64,000 nucleotides of DNA from a bacterium (GTDB lineage: Bacteria; Desulfobacterota; Binatia; Binatales; Binataceae). The stretch covers positions 1-64,000 of the forward strand of contig JADBKU010000019.1 in assembly GCA_014896235.1 (NCBI GenBank), given 5' to 3'. Shown here in pieces: positions 19,781 through 27,895 of this stretch (position 1 is the stretch's first letter; each line of letters opens with the position of its first letter). The notes under the pieces were generated by a model that saw nothing but the letters and a program-made list of their open reading frames with translations, was not told the origin of the DNA and did no database searches. The translations under genes and the position numbers were made by a program.

Positions 19781-20413
19781 TCAGAGATTGGTCTTGTAAT
19801 CCTGCTCGACCGCCGCGTCGATCCGGCGCGCGTCGTCCTCGCTGCCGCCCATTTTGCCGGCCAGATACTTGCCGAAGGAGATCTTTTGCGCGGCCGGCCA
19901 TTTTTCGTAATTCCACAACTCCGAACGAATAAACGCCTTCGCGCAGTGGAAGAAGCATTCGCGCACGTGCACGCGCACCGCGATTTGGGCCGGTTTCCCA
20001 CGCGCCGCCAACGACTCCAGAATCGACGGATCGCAGGTCAGTTCCGCCGATCCATTGACCCGCAACGTCTCGTTTGTGGGCGGCGCGATGAACAGGATTC
20101 CGATCCGCGGATTGGCGAGGATATTCTCAAGGCCGAACAGCAGTTTATTGCCCTGCCGATCCGGGATGAGCAGCGTCGAGCGATCCACGACTTCCACGAA
20201 TCCCGGCGCATCGCCCTTCGGCGAGACATCCAGATTTCCGTCAGCATCGGCGGTGCCAAGCGCGATAAATGGCGCGCGGCGGATGAAATCGGCCGCCGTG
20301 TCGTCGATCTCCTTGAGCAATTTGAGCGGCGTCACACGATTCGGATATCCCATCCGTTCGCGCAATTGTTCGACGGTCGTGATTCGATAATCTTGAGAAT
20401 TCGCGCTCGCCAT
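19781..20413 (-). CDS. PPOX-type flavoprotein (pyridoxamine 5'-phosphate oxidase-like, MSMEG_1061 family)
   Basis: 210 residues. The conserved split-barrel run FIALGTADADGNLDVSPKGDAPGFV and TLLIPDRQGNKLLFGLENILANPRIGILF matches pyridoxamine phosphate oxidase-like FMN-binding proteins of the MSMEG_1061 (TIGR04025) type. NETLRVNGSAEL and VHVRECFFHCAKAFIRSELW are further family signatures. It likely binds FMN and dimerises in the cytoplasm; the substrate is unknown. It differs from the F420-type PPOX gene at 14989. A promoter or operon partner is not evident. Confidence 0.88.
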   Translation of the reverse strand: MASANSQDYRITTVEQLRERMGYPNRVTPLKLLKEIDDTAADFIRRAPFIALGTADADGNLDVSPKGDAPGFVEVVDRSTLLIPDRQGNKLLFGLENILANPRIGILFIAPPTNETLRVNGSAELTCDPSILESLAARGKPAQIAVRVHVRECFFHCAKAFIRSELWNYEKWPAAQKISFGKYLAGKMGGSEDDARRIDAAVEQDYKTNL

Positions 20414-20498
20414 CGTCCCGCGCCTCCGGCGCAGCTTCAGGCTAGCTATCCGCAGGGAAAATCGAAAGCGCGGCGCGGCCGGACGGAGAACCCGGCGG

Positions 20499-21509
20499 CT
20501 AGAAATCGCGTTCGATCTGTTCGTCGATCAACGAGGCCAGCGCGTCGCGATAAGGCGATGGCTTCAGGCTCCGCAGCAGCTTGTGCGCCGCGTCGATTTG
20601 GGCCATGGCCAGCGCGCGGCCGCGATCGATGAGCGCCGGATCGCGCATTATCGCGAGCGCCCGGTCGAACGCCGCGCCCTCCAGCGCCGCGCCCGGCCGG
20701 AAATCTCCCGAGGCCGCGCCGCGGTCGCCGCAGGCCAGCACGACCGGCAGCGAGAGCACGCCCGCGCGCAAATCCGAGCCGACCGGCTTGCCGATTTTTT
20801 CCTCCGGCCCAATCACGTCGAGCAAATCGTCGACCATCTGGAAGGCGAGGCCGAAAGTTCTTCCGAGCTTGTCCATCGCGGCTATTGTTGCCGCGTCGGC
20901 GCCTGCCAGGTCGGCAGCAACCCGGCCGCCAGCGGCGAACAGCGACGCTGTTTTCCGTTCGATCACGCCGAGGTAGTCATCGAGCATGGCGGTCGCGTTC
21001 TGGCGCATCCGCCCCTCCATCACCTCGCCCTCCGTCAACTGGATACAAGCCTGAGCGGCGACCCGCACCAGCCGCTCTTCGAACCGTCCGCACAACTCGA
21101 ACGCGCGGCAAAAGAGAAAATCGCCCGCGACCAGCGACGGCGCGAAACCATAGCGAGCGAAGGCCGACGGCTTGCCGCGGCGCAGCACGCCGCCGTCGAT
21201 GATGTCGTCGTGCAGGAGGGTAGCCGAATGAATCAGTTCGAGCGCGATCGCGGCGTCGATCGCGTCCTCGACTTTTTCGTCGGGGCCGCCGCAACTCCGG
21301 AACGCCAGCATGATGAACAGCGGGCGCAGGCGCTTGCCCGAACCGTCGACCAGGTAGTGGCAAATTTCGCCGATCAGCGCTTCATTGGAATCAAGCAGCC
21401 GGGTCAGTTTGTTTTCGACTGCGAGCAATTCGCTGCGCACGAGGTCAGCCGGATTCGCCGGAGCGGCGGCGAGTGCGCGCGCAACGCCTGATGGTCTGGA
21501 GGGCTTCAC
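20499..21509 (-). CDS. polyprenyl diphosphate synthase (IspB/IspA-type)
   Basis: 336 residues with both aspartate-rich motifs of trans-prenyltransferases: LLHDDIID (first) and QMVDDLLD (second). GSGKRLRPLFIMLA, LRRGKPSAFARYG and GKPVGSDLRAGVLSLPVVLA are conserved substrate contacts. It condenses isopentenyl diphosphate with allylic diphosphates to give quinone side chains or similar. Chain length is not readable with confidence. It lies nine bases after cofE on the same strand, so it may be expressed with the F420 genes, which is odd since F420 has no prenyl group. Confidence 0.9.
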   Translation of the reverse strand: MKPSRPSGVARALAAAPANPADLVRSELLAVENKLTRLLDSNEALIGEICHYLVDGSGKRLRPLFIMLAFRSCGGPDEKVEDAIDAAIALELIHSATLLHDDIIDGGVLRRGKPSAFARYGFAPSLVAGDFLFCRAFELCGRFEERLVRVAAQACIQLTEGEVMEGRMRQNATAMLDDYLGVIERKTASLFAAGGRVAADLAGADAATIAAMDKLGRTFGLAFQMVDDLLDVIGPEEKIGKPVGSDLRAGVLSLPVVLACGDRGAASGDFRPGAALEGAAFDRALAIMRDPALIDRGRALAMAQIDAAHKLLRSLKPSPYRDALASLIDEQIERDF

Positions 21510-21518
21510 CAGCGCCGC

Positions 21519-22271
21519 CTACCGGAAGAGATCCGAAGCTGCTGGCCGAATCAGCGCGCGCGCGCTGCCCGCGGCCGGCCGATAACTGTAACCGCGTATC
21601 AGTACTGCGGGAATCGCTCCAGCTTTTGGCATCAGCAGACCGGCTGCGGCGGCCAATTCGTCGGCGGCGGCGATTACGGTGTGATGCAGCTCGCGTCCGC
21701 CTAAATCGCGGGTGCCGCGCAGATCGAGCATAGGGTCCATGCCGGCCACGCCGATACACACTTCCGTCAGTCCGTCGCGCCAGGGCCGGCCGAACGTGTC
21801 GGTGATCAGCACTGCCAGATCCACGCCGCGGAGTTCCCTGATCGCGGTTCGAATCCGCGTGGCGGAAGCGTCGGCGTCCTCGGGCAGCAGGATCGCGCGA
21901 TCGTCCTCAAGGCTGTTCGATTCGTCGATTCCCGCGTTTGCGCAGACCCATCCGGGGCCGGTTTCAACGATCAGCACGCCGTTGTCCATTCTGACGATCC
22001 GGCTGGTTTGGCGAAGCGCCAGTTCGACGGCGCGCGGGTCCTTGTCCCAGCGGGCCGCGAAACTTACCGCCAGCGGCGACGGCTCGATTTCCGCCAGATC
22101 GACCAGCCGGCCCTCCGCTTTGGAAACTATTTTCTGGCATACAACCAGGATATCGCCGCGCTCGAAGCGCAAATTCATCCGTTCCGCGGCGTTCACGATC
22201 AGCTCGGCAAGATTGTCGCCGGGCATGATCATCGGGATGCCTTCAATCGCGGTCAGCGTAAGCGAGGCCAT
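21519..22271 (-). CDS. cofE: coenzyme F420-0:L-glutamate ligase CofE
   Basis: 250 residues, the length of the monofunctional CofE rather than the longer mycobacterial FbiB, which carries a nitroreductase-like domain. Signatures include GIPMIMPGDNLAELI, RGDILVVCQKIVSKAEGR, VLIVETGPGWVCANAGIDESN and ITDTFGRPWRDGLTEVCIGVAG. It adds glutamates to F420-0 with GTP, forming the side chain of F420. It follows cofD with a 12-base gap and precedes the polyprenyl synthase. The absence of the C-terminal domain means the dehydro-F420 reductase function must be supplied elsewhere or be unneeded. Confidence 0.94.
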   Translation of the reverse strand: MASLTLTAIEGIPMIMPGDNLAELIVNAAERMNLRFERGDILVVCQKIVSKAEGRLVDLAEIEPSPLAVSFAARWDKDPRAVELALRQTSRIVRMDNGVLIVETGPGWVCANAGIDESNSLEDDRAILLPEDADASATRIRTAIRELRGVDLAVLITDTFGRPWRDGLTEVCIGVAGMDPMLDLRGTRDLGGRELHHTVIAAADELAAAAGLLMPKAGAIPAVLIRGYSYRPAAGSARALIRPAASDLFR

Positions 22272-22283
22272 GGGAAGACAAGA

Positions 22284-23249
22284 TTACACGCTAAGCGCGC
22301 GGCTCACCACGGCCGCGAGCGCCGCGGCGCGGTCCGGATCGGACATGATCGTATCGGTCGCGATCGCGCGCATCCCGAGCGCGCGGATCGGTTCGAGATA
22401 GCGGTGGTCAACCACGTCAACCACGAAGAGCCCCGCGATTTCGCGATAGAGGCGAGCCACGCCGAGCGGCGAGACTTCGTGGCCCAGCCCTCGCATCATT
22501 TTGTCCGCCGGCCCCTTGATCGTCTTGCCGCCGACGATTGGGCTAATCGCGGCCACGCGCTCGCGGACCGCGGCCAGCGCCTCGCGGACGCCGGCGAGCG
22601 CCAGAATCGGCCCGATCGAGACGAACGGATTGGAGGGGGCGATCACGATCGCGCGCGCCCGCTGGATAGCGGCGAGCGCGGCCGGCGTGACGCGCGCTTC
22701 CTGCGCGCCGCGCAATTCAATTTTCTCGACCGCTCCGCGCGCGCGCCCGCGGACGAAATATTCCTGGAACGGCAGCGGCGCTTTGCCTTTGAGTTTGACG
22801 AAGGTCCGCACCGGCTCGTCGCTCATCGGCAGAATCGCCGCTTTAACCTTGAAGCGCTGCGCCAGTTCCGCCGTGATTTGCGTGAGCGTGGCGCCTTGGG
22901 CGAGCCGCTCGGTGCGGTAAAGATGAGTCGCGAGATCGCGATCGCCGAGATTGAACCACGGCTTGCCGTAAAGACGGCCGAGCGCATCCAGCGCGTTGAA
23001 GGTCTCGCCCACAAGGCCCCATCCGGTGGCGGGATTCACAACCCCCGCCAGCGTATAGATCACCGTGTCCACATCCGGCGAGACGTGCAGGCCATAAAAG
23101 CGCTCGTCGTCGCCGGTGTTGACGACGACGGCGAGGCGGCTTTGATCGAACTTCCGGGCGAGTCCGCGCAGGAATTTAGCCGCACCCACTCCCCCCGCCA
23201 GCGTGGTGATCAGCGGAGAGCTGGATGGATGCGATCGGCCGCGCGCCAT
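22284..23249 (-). CDS. cofD: 2-phospho-L-lactate transferase CofD (LPPG:Fo transferase)
   Basis: 321 residues. ITTLAGGVGAAKFLRGLA and VVVNTGDDERFYGLHVSPDVDTVIYTLAG are the canonical N-terminal signatures; the middle has LGDRDLATHLYRTE and APSNPFVSIGPILAL. It transfers the phospholactyl (or phosphoenolpyruvyl) group from the guanylylated donor to Fo, making F420-0 or dehydro-F420-0. The ATG at 23249 lies inside the 3' end of cofH, giving a 74-base overlap; I see no good later start before the first strand, so the overlap is probably real. Confidence 0.95.
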   Translation of the reverse strand: MARGRSHPSSSPLITTLAGGVGAAKFLRGLARKFDQSRLAVVVNTGDDERFYGLHVSPDVDTVIYTLAGVVNPATGWGLVGETFNALDALGRLYGKPWFNLGDRDLATHLYRTERLAQGATLTQITAELAQRFKVKAAILPMSDEPVRTFVKLKGKAPLPFQEYFVRGRARGAVEKIELRGAQEARVTPAALAAIQRARAIVIAPSNPFVSIGPILALAGVREALAAVRERVAAISPIVGGKTIKGPADKMMRGLGHEVSPLGVARLYREIAGLFVVDVVDHRYLEPIRALGMRAIATDTIMSDPDRAAALAAVVSRALSV

Positions 23250-24429
23250 TGGGAGCCTTTCTGCCGTACAGTTTTTTATACAGGGTCGAACGCTCGACCG
23301 CGACGCGGCCGGCCGCGCGCGCCTTTTCCTCGATCAGATCGACCGGAACGAACTCGCCCGCCGTCCCGCCGGCCTGCGCGGTGATGCTTTCTTCCATCAG
23401 CGTGCCGGAAAAATCGTTGCATCCGGCCTTGAGCGTCACTGCGGCGAAATCGACGCCGAGCTTGACCCACGAAGTCTGGATGTTGTCGATCAGCCCGCGC
23501 AGATAGAGCCGCGAAAAGGCGTACATCCGAAAATCCGGGAAACCCAGTTCGGTCGGACGAACCAGGCCCCTGCGGTAGAGCACGGTATTTTCGTGGATGA
23601 AGCGCAGCGGCACGAATTCCGTAAAACCGCCGGTGCGCTTCTGGATCGAACGAATCAAATCCAGATGATTGACGACCTGGCGCGGGCTTTCGAGATGTCC
23701 GTACATGATCGTCGACGTGGTCGGCACGCCGAGACTGTGGGCGGTGGTGATGATATCGACCCACGCGGCGACATCGACTTTCTTGTGGCTCAGGATTTCG
23801 CGGACGCTGTCGTCGAGGATTTCGGCCGCCGTACCGGGAATCGAGCCCAGGCCGGCCTCGCGCAGCATCGCGATATATTCCTGGTATTCCATCCGCGTCC
23901 GCCGGGCGCCGTACATGATTTCCATCGGCGAGAATGCGTGGACGTGAATCTCCGGGAAGCGCGTCTTAATCGCGACCAGCAGGTCGCGATATTTGAACGC
24001 CGGCATGTCGGGATTGATTCCGCCCTGCATGCAGATTTCGGTCGCGCCGCGGGCGATCGCGTCGCCGACCTTGGCGAGAATCGTTTCGTCCGAATGGTCG
24101 TACGCGTCGGATTCCCATTTCTGCCGCTTGAAGCCGCAAAACTGGCATCCGACGAAGCAGATGTTGGTGAAGTTGATATTCCGATTGACTACGTAGGTGA
24201 CTTCTTCGCCGACGTCTTCGGCGCGGGCGAGATCGGCGGCCTTGACGACGGCGCGCAAATCGTCGCCGTCGGCGGTGTAAACCATCAGGCCCTCTTCAGG
24301 AGTCAGTTCTCCGTAATCGAGCGCTTTGAGCAGCGCCGCGCGCATCGGGCTTGACGCCCGATTCATCAATACATTCAGCGGCGTCGCTTCGATTTCGTCG
24401 GCGAACGCGCGCATCTCGTCGAGGTTCAC
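23176..24429 (-). CDS. cofH: 7,8-didemethyl-8-hydroxy-5-deazariboflavin synthase subunit CofH
   Basis: 417 residues from the GTG at 24429, which begins two bases after the cofG stop (TAA). Radical SAM cysteines are in ICFVGCQFCGF (CxxxCxxC). NINFTN, EICMQGGINPD, HAFSPMEIMYGARRT and GTAAEILDDSVREI are CofH/MqnC-type signatures. It forms the tyrosine adduct, the first half of Fo synthesis, with CofG completing ring closure. The C-terminus is extended by about 24 residues that overlap cofD. Related menaquinone enzymes (MqnE/MqnC) are similar, but adjacency to CofG, CofD and CofE settles the function. Confidence 0.93.
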   Translation of the reverse strand: MNLDEMRAFADEIEATPLNVLMNRASSPMRAALLKALDYGELTPEEGLMVYTADGDDLRAVVKAADLARAEDVGEEVTYVVNRNINFTNICFVGCQFCGFKRQKWESDAYDHSDETILAKVGDAIARGATEICMQGGINPDMPAFKYRDLLVAIKTRFPEIHVHAFSPMEIMYGARRTRMEYQEYIAMLREAGLGSIPGTAAEILDDSVREILSHKKVDVAAWVDIITTAHSLGVPTTSTIMYGHLESPRQVVNHLDLIRSIQKRTGGFTEFVPLRFIHENTVLYRRGLVRPTELGFPDFRMYAFSRLYLRGLIDNIQTSWVKLGVDFAAVTLKAGCNDFSGTLMEESITAQAGGTAGEFVPVDLIEEKARAAGRVAVERSTLYKKLYGRKAPNGARPIASIQLSADHHAGGGSGCG

Positions 24430-24431
24430 GC

Positions 24432-25616
24432 TTAGACCTCCGCGGAAATCCAATCGCTGAGCCGGTCGATCGCCGGGCGAATCGCCGGATCGACCCACTC
24501 GTCATTGATGAATTCGGGGTAAATCGCAAGCCGCCGTTTTAGGTGAAAGCCGGCTCGCGCACATCGTTCCTTGAGCCGCTCGAGATGCGGCCATGGAGCT
24601 TCGGGGTTCACATAATCGCGGCTGAGCGGGGAGATTCCGCCCCAATCGTTGATTCCGGCCGCGAGGAACAATTCGATTTCATGCGGCGAAAGATTCGGCG
24701 GCGCCTGCACGTTCATCGCGCCGCCCAGCACCAGCCGCGCCGTCGCGATCGCCCGCGCCATCTCCATCGCGCCCGGCTCGGGCGCGTCTTCGAGCGGAAG
24801 GCCCGGCTTGGCGCGGAAATTCTGGATGATCACTTCCTGAATATGGCCGTGCCGCTCATGGCTCGCGCGAATCGCGAGCAGGCTTTGCGCGCGCTCCGCG
24901 GGCGTGTCGCCGATGCCGATCAGGATTCCGGTGGTGAAAGGGATGCGCAATTCGCCCGCTTCGTAGATCATCCTGAGCCGCACCGCGGGATCCTTGTCCG
25001 GCGCCCACTGATGCACTCCGCCGCGCGCGCGCAGCCGCGGCGAGATGCTTTCCAGCATCAAACCCATGCTGGCGTTGAGCGGCCGGAGCATCGTCATCTC
25101 GTCCGGCGTCATGATTCCAGCGTTGGTGTGCGGCAGCAGACCTGCTTCGAGCGCGGTCGCGCAGGCGCGCGCGACATGCTCGATCGTGCTCCGAGCGCCC
25201 AGCGCCGCGAGCGTCTGGCGATATTCGCGAAACGCCAACTCTGGCTTGTCGCCGAGGCACATCAGCGCTTCGATACATCCCTCCTCGCGGCCCCGCCGCG
25301 ACCATTCCGCGACTTCCGCGAGCGTCATCGTCCACGCGCCCGGGTCGCCCGGATCCTTGCGGAACGTGCAGTAGCTGCAGCGATCGCGGCACAGATTCGT
25401 AATCGGCAGGAAGACTTTCGGCGAATAGGTTACGTCACGGCCTTTGGCGCGATCGCGCAGTTCCGCCGCGGCGGCCATCACGCGCGGCAGCTCGGCGTCG
25501 CCGCATTCGATCAGCGCGATCGCTTCCGCTTCGCCCAGCCGATCGCCGGCGAGCGCCCGCGCCAGAATCGCATCGATTCGGTTCTCGCGCGCCGCGTATG
25601 ATTCCAACTCCGCCAT
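24432..25616 (-). CDS. cofG: 7,8-didemethyl-8-hydroxy-5-deazariboflavin synthase subunit CofG
   Basis: 394 residues from the ATG at 25616, which has AAGGGG about 12 bases upstream; an ATG at 25643 with no visible ribosome-binding site is the alternative. Radical SAM cysteines are NLCRDRCSYCTF. GCIEALMCLGDKPE, HTNAGIMTPDEMTMLRPLNASMGLMLES and IGIGDTPAERAQSLLAIRA are CofG signatures. It converts the CofH product to Fo. It is the first gene of the F420 operon, with CofG and CofH as two proteins rather than the fused FbiC. The divergent 2-oxoacid dehydrogenase operon starts about 250 bases away. Confidence 0.94.
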   Translation of the reverse strand: MAELESYAARENRIDAILARALAGDRLGEAEAIALIECGDAELPRVMAAAAELRDRAKGRDVTYSPKVFLPITNLCRDRCSYCTFRKDPGDPGAWTMTLAEVAEWSRRGREEGCIEALMCLGDKPELAFREYRQTLAALGARSTIEHVARACATALEAGLLPHTNAGIMTPDEMTMLRPLNASMGLMLESISPRLRARGGVHQWAPDKDPAVRLRMIYEAGELRIPFTTGILIGIGDTPAERAQSLLAIRASHERHGHIQEVIIQNFRAKPGLPLEDAPEPGAMEMARAIATARLVLGGAMNVQAPPNLSPHEIELFLAAGINDWGGISPLSRDYVNPEAPWPHLERLKERCARAGFHLKRRLAIYPEFINDEWVDPAIRPAIDRLSDWISAEV

Positions 25617-25863
25617 GCTAATCCAGCGCCCCTTATAAGCCATCGAAATGACAGAGGCAACCTGACCCCTCGGACAGACGCGCGGAGTCCGGTCCGGCAC
25701 GGCGGAAAATTCCGGATGCGGGGAAATCCGGCAAATCAGTCGCCCCGGCGACGAAAACTCGCGCTCGCGGCGGCAGTTCCGGGCAAATCGCTTGGGCGTG
25801 CGCCGCCTTCAAGTGTAGGATTAATTTACGCCAACGACTTCCTTGCCACGGAGAATCGCTGCG

Positions 25864-26895
25864 ATGGCACACGCTGAAACCACGGCCGCCTCAGCCGAGA
25901 CCGCCCAGCGCGTCGAATATGAACTCCAGCTTTATTACTGGATGAAGCTGATTCGCGCGTTCGAGGAGCGGGTGTCGCGGCTCCATCGGCAGAACAAAAT
26001 CCTCGGCGGCGTCTATTCCGGCGCGGGCCAGGAGGCGGTTGTGACCGGCGTCTGCGCGCCGCTGCAGCCGGGCGATTTCGTCGCGCCGCTCCATCGCGAC
26101 CTCGGGGTCTTTCTGGTGCGCGGCGTCGATCCAGGGCGGCTGATGGCGCAACTGATGGGCAAGGAGACCGGACTGTCGCGCGGGAAAGATTCGTTTCTGC
26201 ACGGCGGCGACCTTGAACATTGCGTCTTCGGCTCGACCTCGATGCTGGGGTCGTCGCTGCCGGTGGCCGCTGGCGCCGCGCTGAAATTCCAGATCAAAAA
26301 GGAACCGAGAGTCGCCGTCGCCTTCTTCGGGGAGGGTGCGTCGTCACGCGGCGACGTGCACGAAGCGATGAACTTCGCCGGCGTGCGCAAATTGCCGGTG
26401 GTCTTCGTGTGCGAGAACAACCGCTACGCCTATTCGACGCCGCTGGACAAGCAGATGGCGATCGAGAACGTAGCCGATCGCGCGCCCGCATACGGATTCA
26501 AGGGCCACGTGGTTTCCGGCAACGATTTGCTGGCGGTCGTCCAGCTCGCCGAAAAAGTGGTGCGGCGCGTGCGCGCGGGCGGAGGGCCGGAATTGATCGA
26601 GTGCAAGACCTACCGTTACCGCGGCCACAGCGAGCACGACGCCGCGCTCTATCGCGACAAGGAAGAACTGCTCGAGTGGCAAAGCCGCGATCCGATTCCC
26701 CGCTACGAATTTTATCTCGAAAAGAAGGGGCATGACATGAAGCGTATCCGCGAGGAGATCGACGAGCGCGTGCGCGCCGTGGTGCAGCAAGCCGTCGAGT
26801 TCGCGGAACAAAGCCCGCTGCCCGCTCCCGGCGAAGCGCTCGAGGATTTGTACGCGCCCGCGCCATTGAATCCCGCCGGCGACGGCCGCGCCTGA
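25864..26895 (+). CDS. 2-oxoacid dehydrogenase E1 component, alpha subunit
   Basis: 343 residues from the ATG at 25864. The thiamine diphosphate motif is FFGEGASSRGDVHEAMNFAGV ending in CENN (the GDG is GEG here, seen in many E1 alpha proteins). GVYSGAGQEAVVTGV, FVAPLHRDLGVFLVRG, HVVSGNDLLAVVQ and YRYRGHSEHDAALYRDKEEL complete the PF00676 fold. With the beta subunit next door it decarboxylates a 2-oxoacid (pyruvate, 2-oxoisovalerate or acetoin are the family options) and passes the acyl group to lipoyl-E2. The substrate cannot be fixed from sequence. Confidence 0.92.
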   Translation: MAHAETTAASAETAQRVEYELQLYYWMKLIRAFEERVSRLHRQNKILGGVYSGAGQEAVVTGVCAPLQPGDFVAPLHRDLGVFLVRGVDPGRLMAQLMGKETGLSRGKDSFLHGGDLEHCVFGSTSMLGSSLPVAAGAALKFQIKKEPRVAVAFFGEGASSRGDVHEAMNFAGVRKLPVVFVCENNRYAYSTPLDKQMAIENVADRAPAYGFKGHVVSGNDLLAVVQLAEKVVRRVRAGGGPELIECKTYRYRGHSEHDAALYRDKEELLEWQSRDPIPRYEFYLEKKGHDMKRIREEIDERVRAVVQQAVEFAEQSPLPAPGEALEDLYAPAPLNPAGDGRA

Positions 26896-26912
26896 AGCGC
26901 GAGAGGCGTCAG

Positions 26913-27893
26913 ATGGAAGCGACCTACCTCGCCGCGATCAACCAGGCTCTGCACGAAGAGATGCGCCGCGATGAAAACGTCATCGTGATGGGCGAAGACG
27001 TGGCTGAACTTGGCGGCGCTTTCAAAGTGACCGACGGATTGCTTGCCGCCTACGGCGAGGACCGCGTAATCGACACGCCGATTTCCGAAGCGCTGATCGT
27101 GGGCGCCGGCGTCGGCGCGGCGATCCTCGGAATGCGGCCGGTGGTCGAGATGCAATTCGGCGACTTCATCTCGTGCGCCTTCGATCAGATCGTTAACACC
27201 GCCGCGACGCTGCGCTACCGGCACGGCGGCCGCGCCGCCTGCCCGCTCGTGATTCGCGCGCCCTCGGGCGCGGGCGTGCACGGCGCGCTCTTTCATTCGC
27301 AAAATCCCGAAGCCTGGTTCACGCGCGTGCCCGGCTTGAAGGTGGTCGCGCCCGCCACCCCATACGACGCCAAGGGCCTTTTGAAAAGCGCGATCCGCGA
27401 TGACAATCCGGTCGTCTATTTCGAACACAAGCGGCTCTATCGCAGCGTCAAGGAGGACCTGCCCGACGGCGAATTCACCGTTCCGATCGGCGTCGCCGAA
27501 CTGCGCCAGACTGGGCGCGACCTGTCGATTATCACCTACGGCGGCACGCTCCATCAGTGCCTCGACGCCGCCAGCATCGTCTCGCGCGAAGACGGGCTGT
27601 CGATCGAAGTGCTCGACCTGCGGACGCTGCTGCCGCTCGATCGCGAGGCGATCCTCGCGACCGCGCGCAAAACCGGAAAGGTGTTGATCGTTCACGAAGA
27701 TCGGCTGACCGGCGGGATCGGCGGCGAAGTGGCCGCGATAATCGCCGAGCACGCCTTCGATTCGCTCGACGGCCCAATCCGGCGCCTCGCCGCGCTGGAT
27801 ACGCACACCGCTTTCAGTCCGCCGCTTGAGGAATTCATTCTTCCCAACGTCAACAAGATTGTCGAAGCGATCCGCGGCCTCGCCGCGTACTGA
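26913..27893 (+). CDS. 2-oxoacid dehydrogenase E1 component, beta subunit
   Basis: 326 residues, 17 bases after the alpha gene. NVIVMGEDVAELGGAFKVT, RVIDTPISEALIVGAGVGAA, VEMQFGDFISCAFDQIVN and HGALFHSQNPEAWFTRVPGLKVVAPATPYDAKGLL are transketolase-fold E1 beta signatures. It forms the alpha2-beta2 E1 with the preceding gene and provides the second half of the thiamine diphosphate site. The stop TGA (27891-27893) is followed two bases later by the E2 start. Confidence 0.94.
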   Translation: MEATYLAAINQALHEEMRRDENVIVMGEDVAELGGAFKVTDGLLAAYGEDRVIDTPISEALIVGAGVGAAILGMRPVVEMQFGDFISCAFDQIVNTAATLRYRHGGRAACPLVIRAPSGAGVHGALFHSQNPEAWFTRVPGLKVVAPATPYDAKGLLKSAIRDDNPVVYFEHKRLYRSVKEDLPDGEFTVPIGVAELRQTGRDLSIITYGGTLHQCLDAASIVSREDGLSIEVLDLRTLLPLDREAILATARKTGKVLIVHEDRLTGGIGGEVAAIIAEHAFDSLDGPIRRLAALDTHTAFSPPLEEFILPNVNKIVEAIRGLAAY

Positions 27894-27895
27894 TT

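Noticed and set aside
22008-23384. 458-codon open frame on the plus strand opposite cofE, cofD and cofH
   Set aside because: The opposite strand holds three clear F420 genes with conserved motifs; this frame shows only Arg-rich repeats without a fold.
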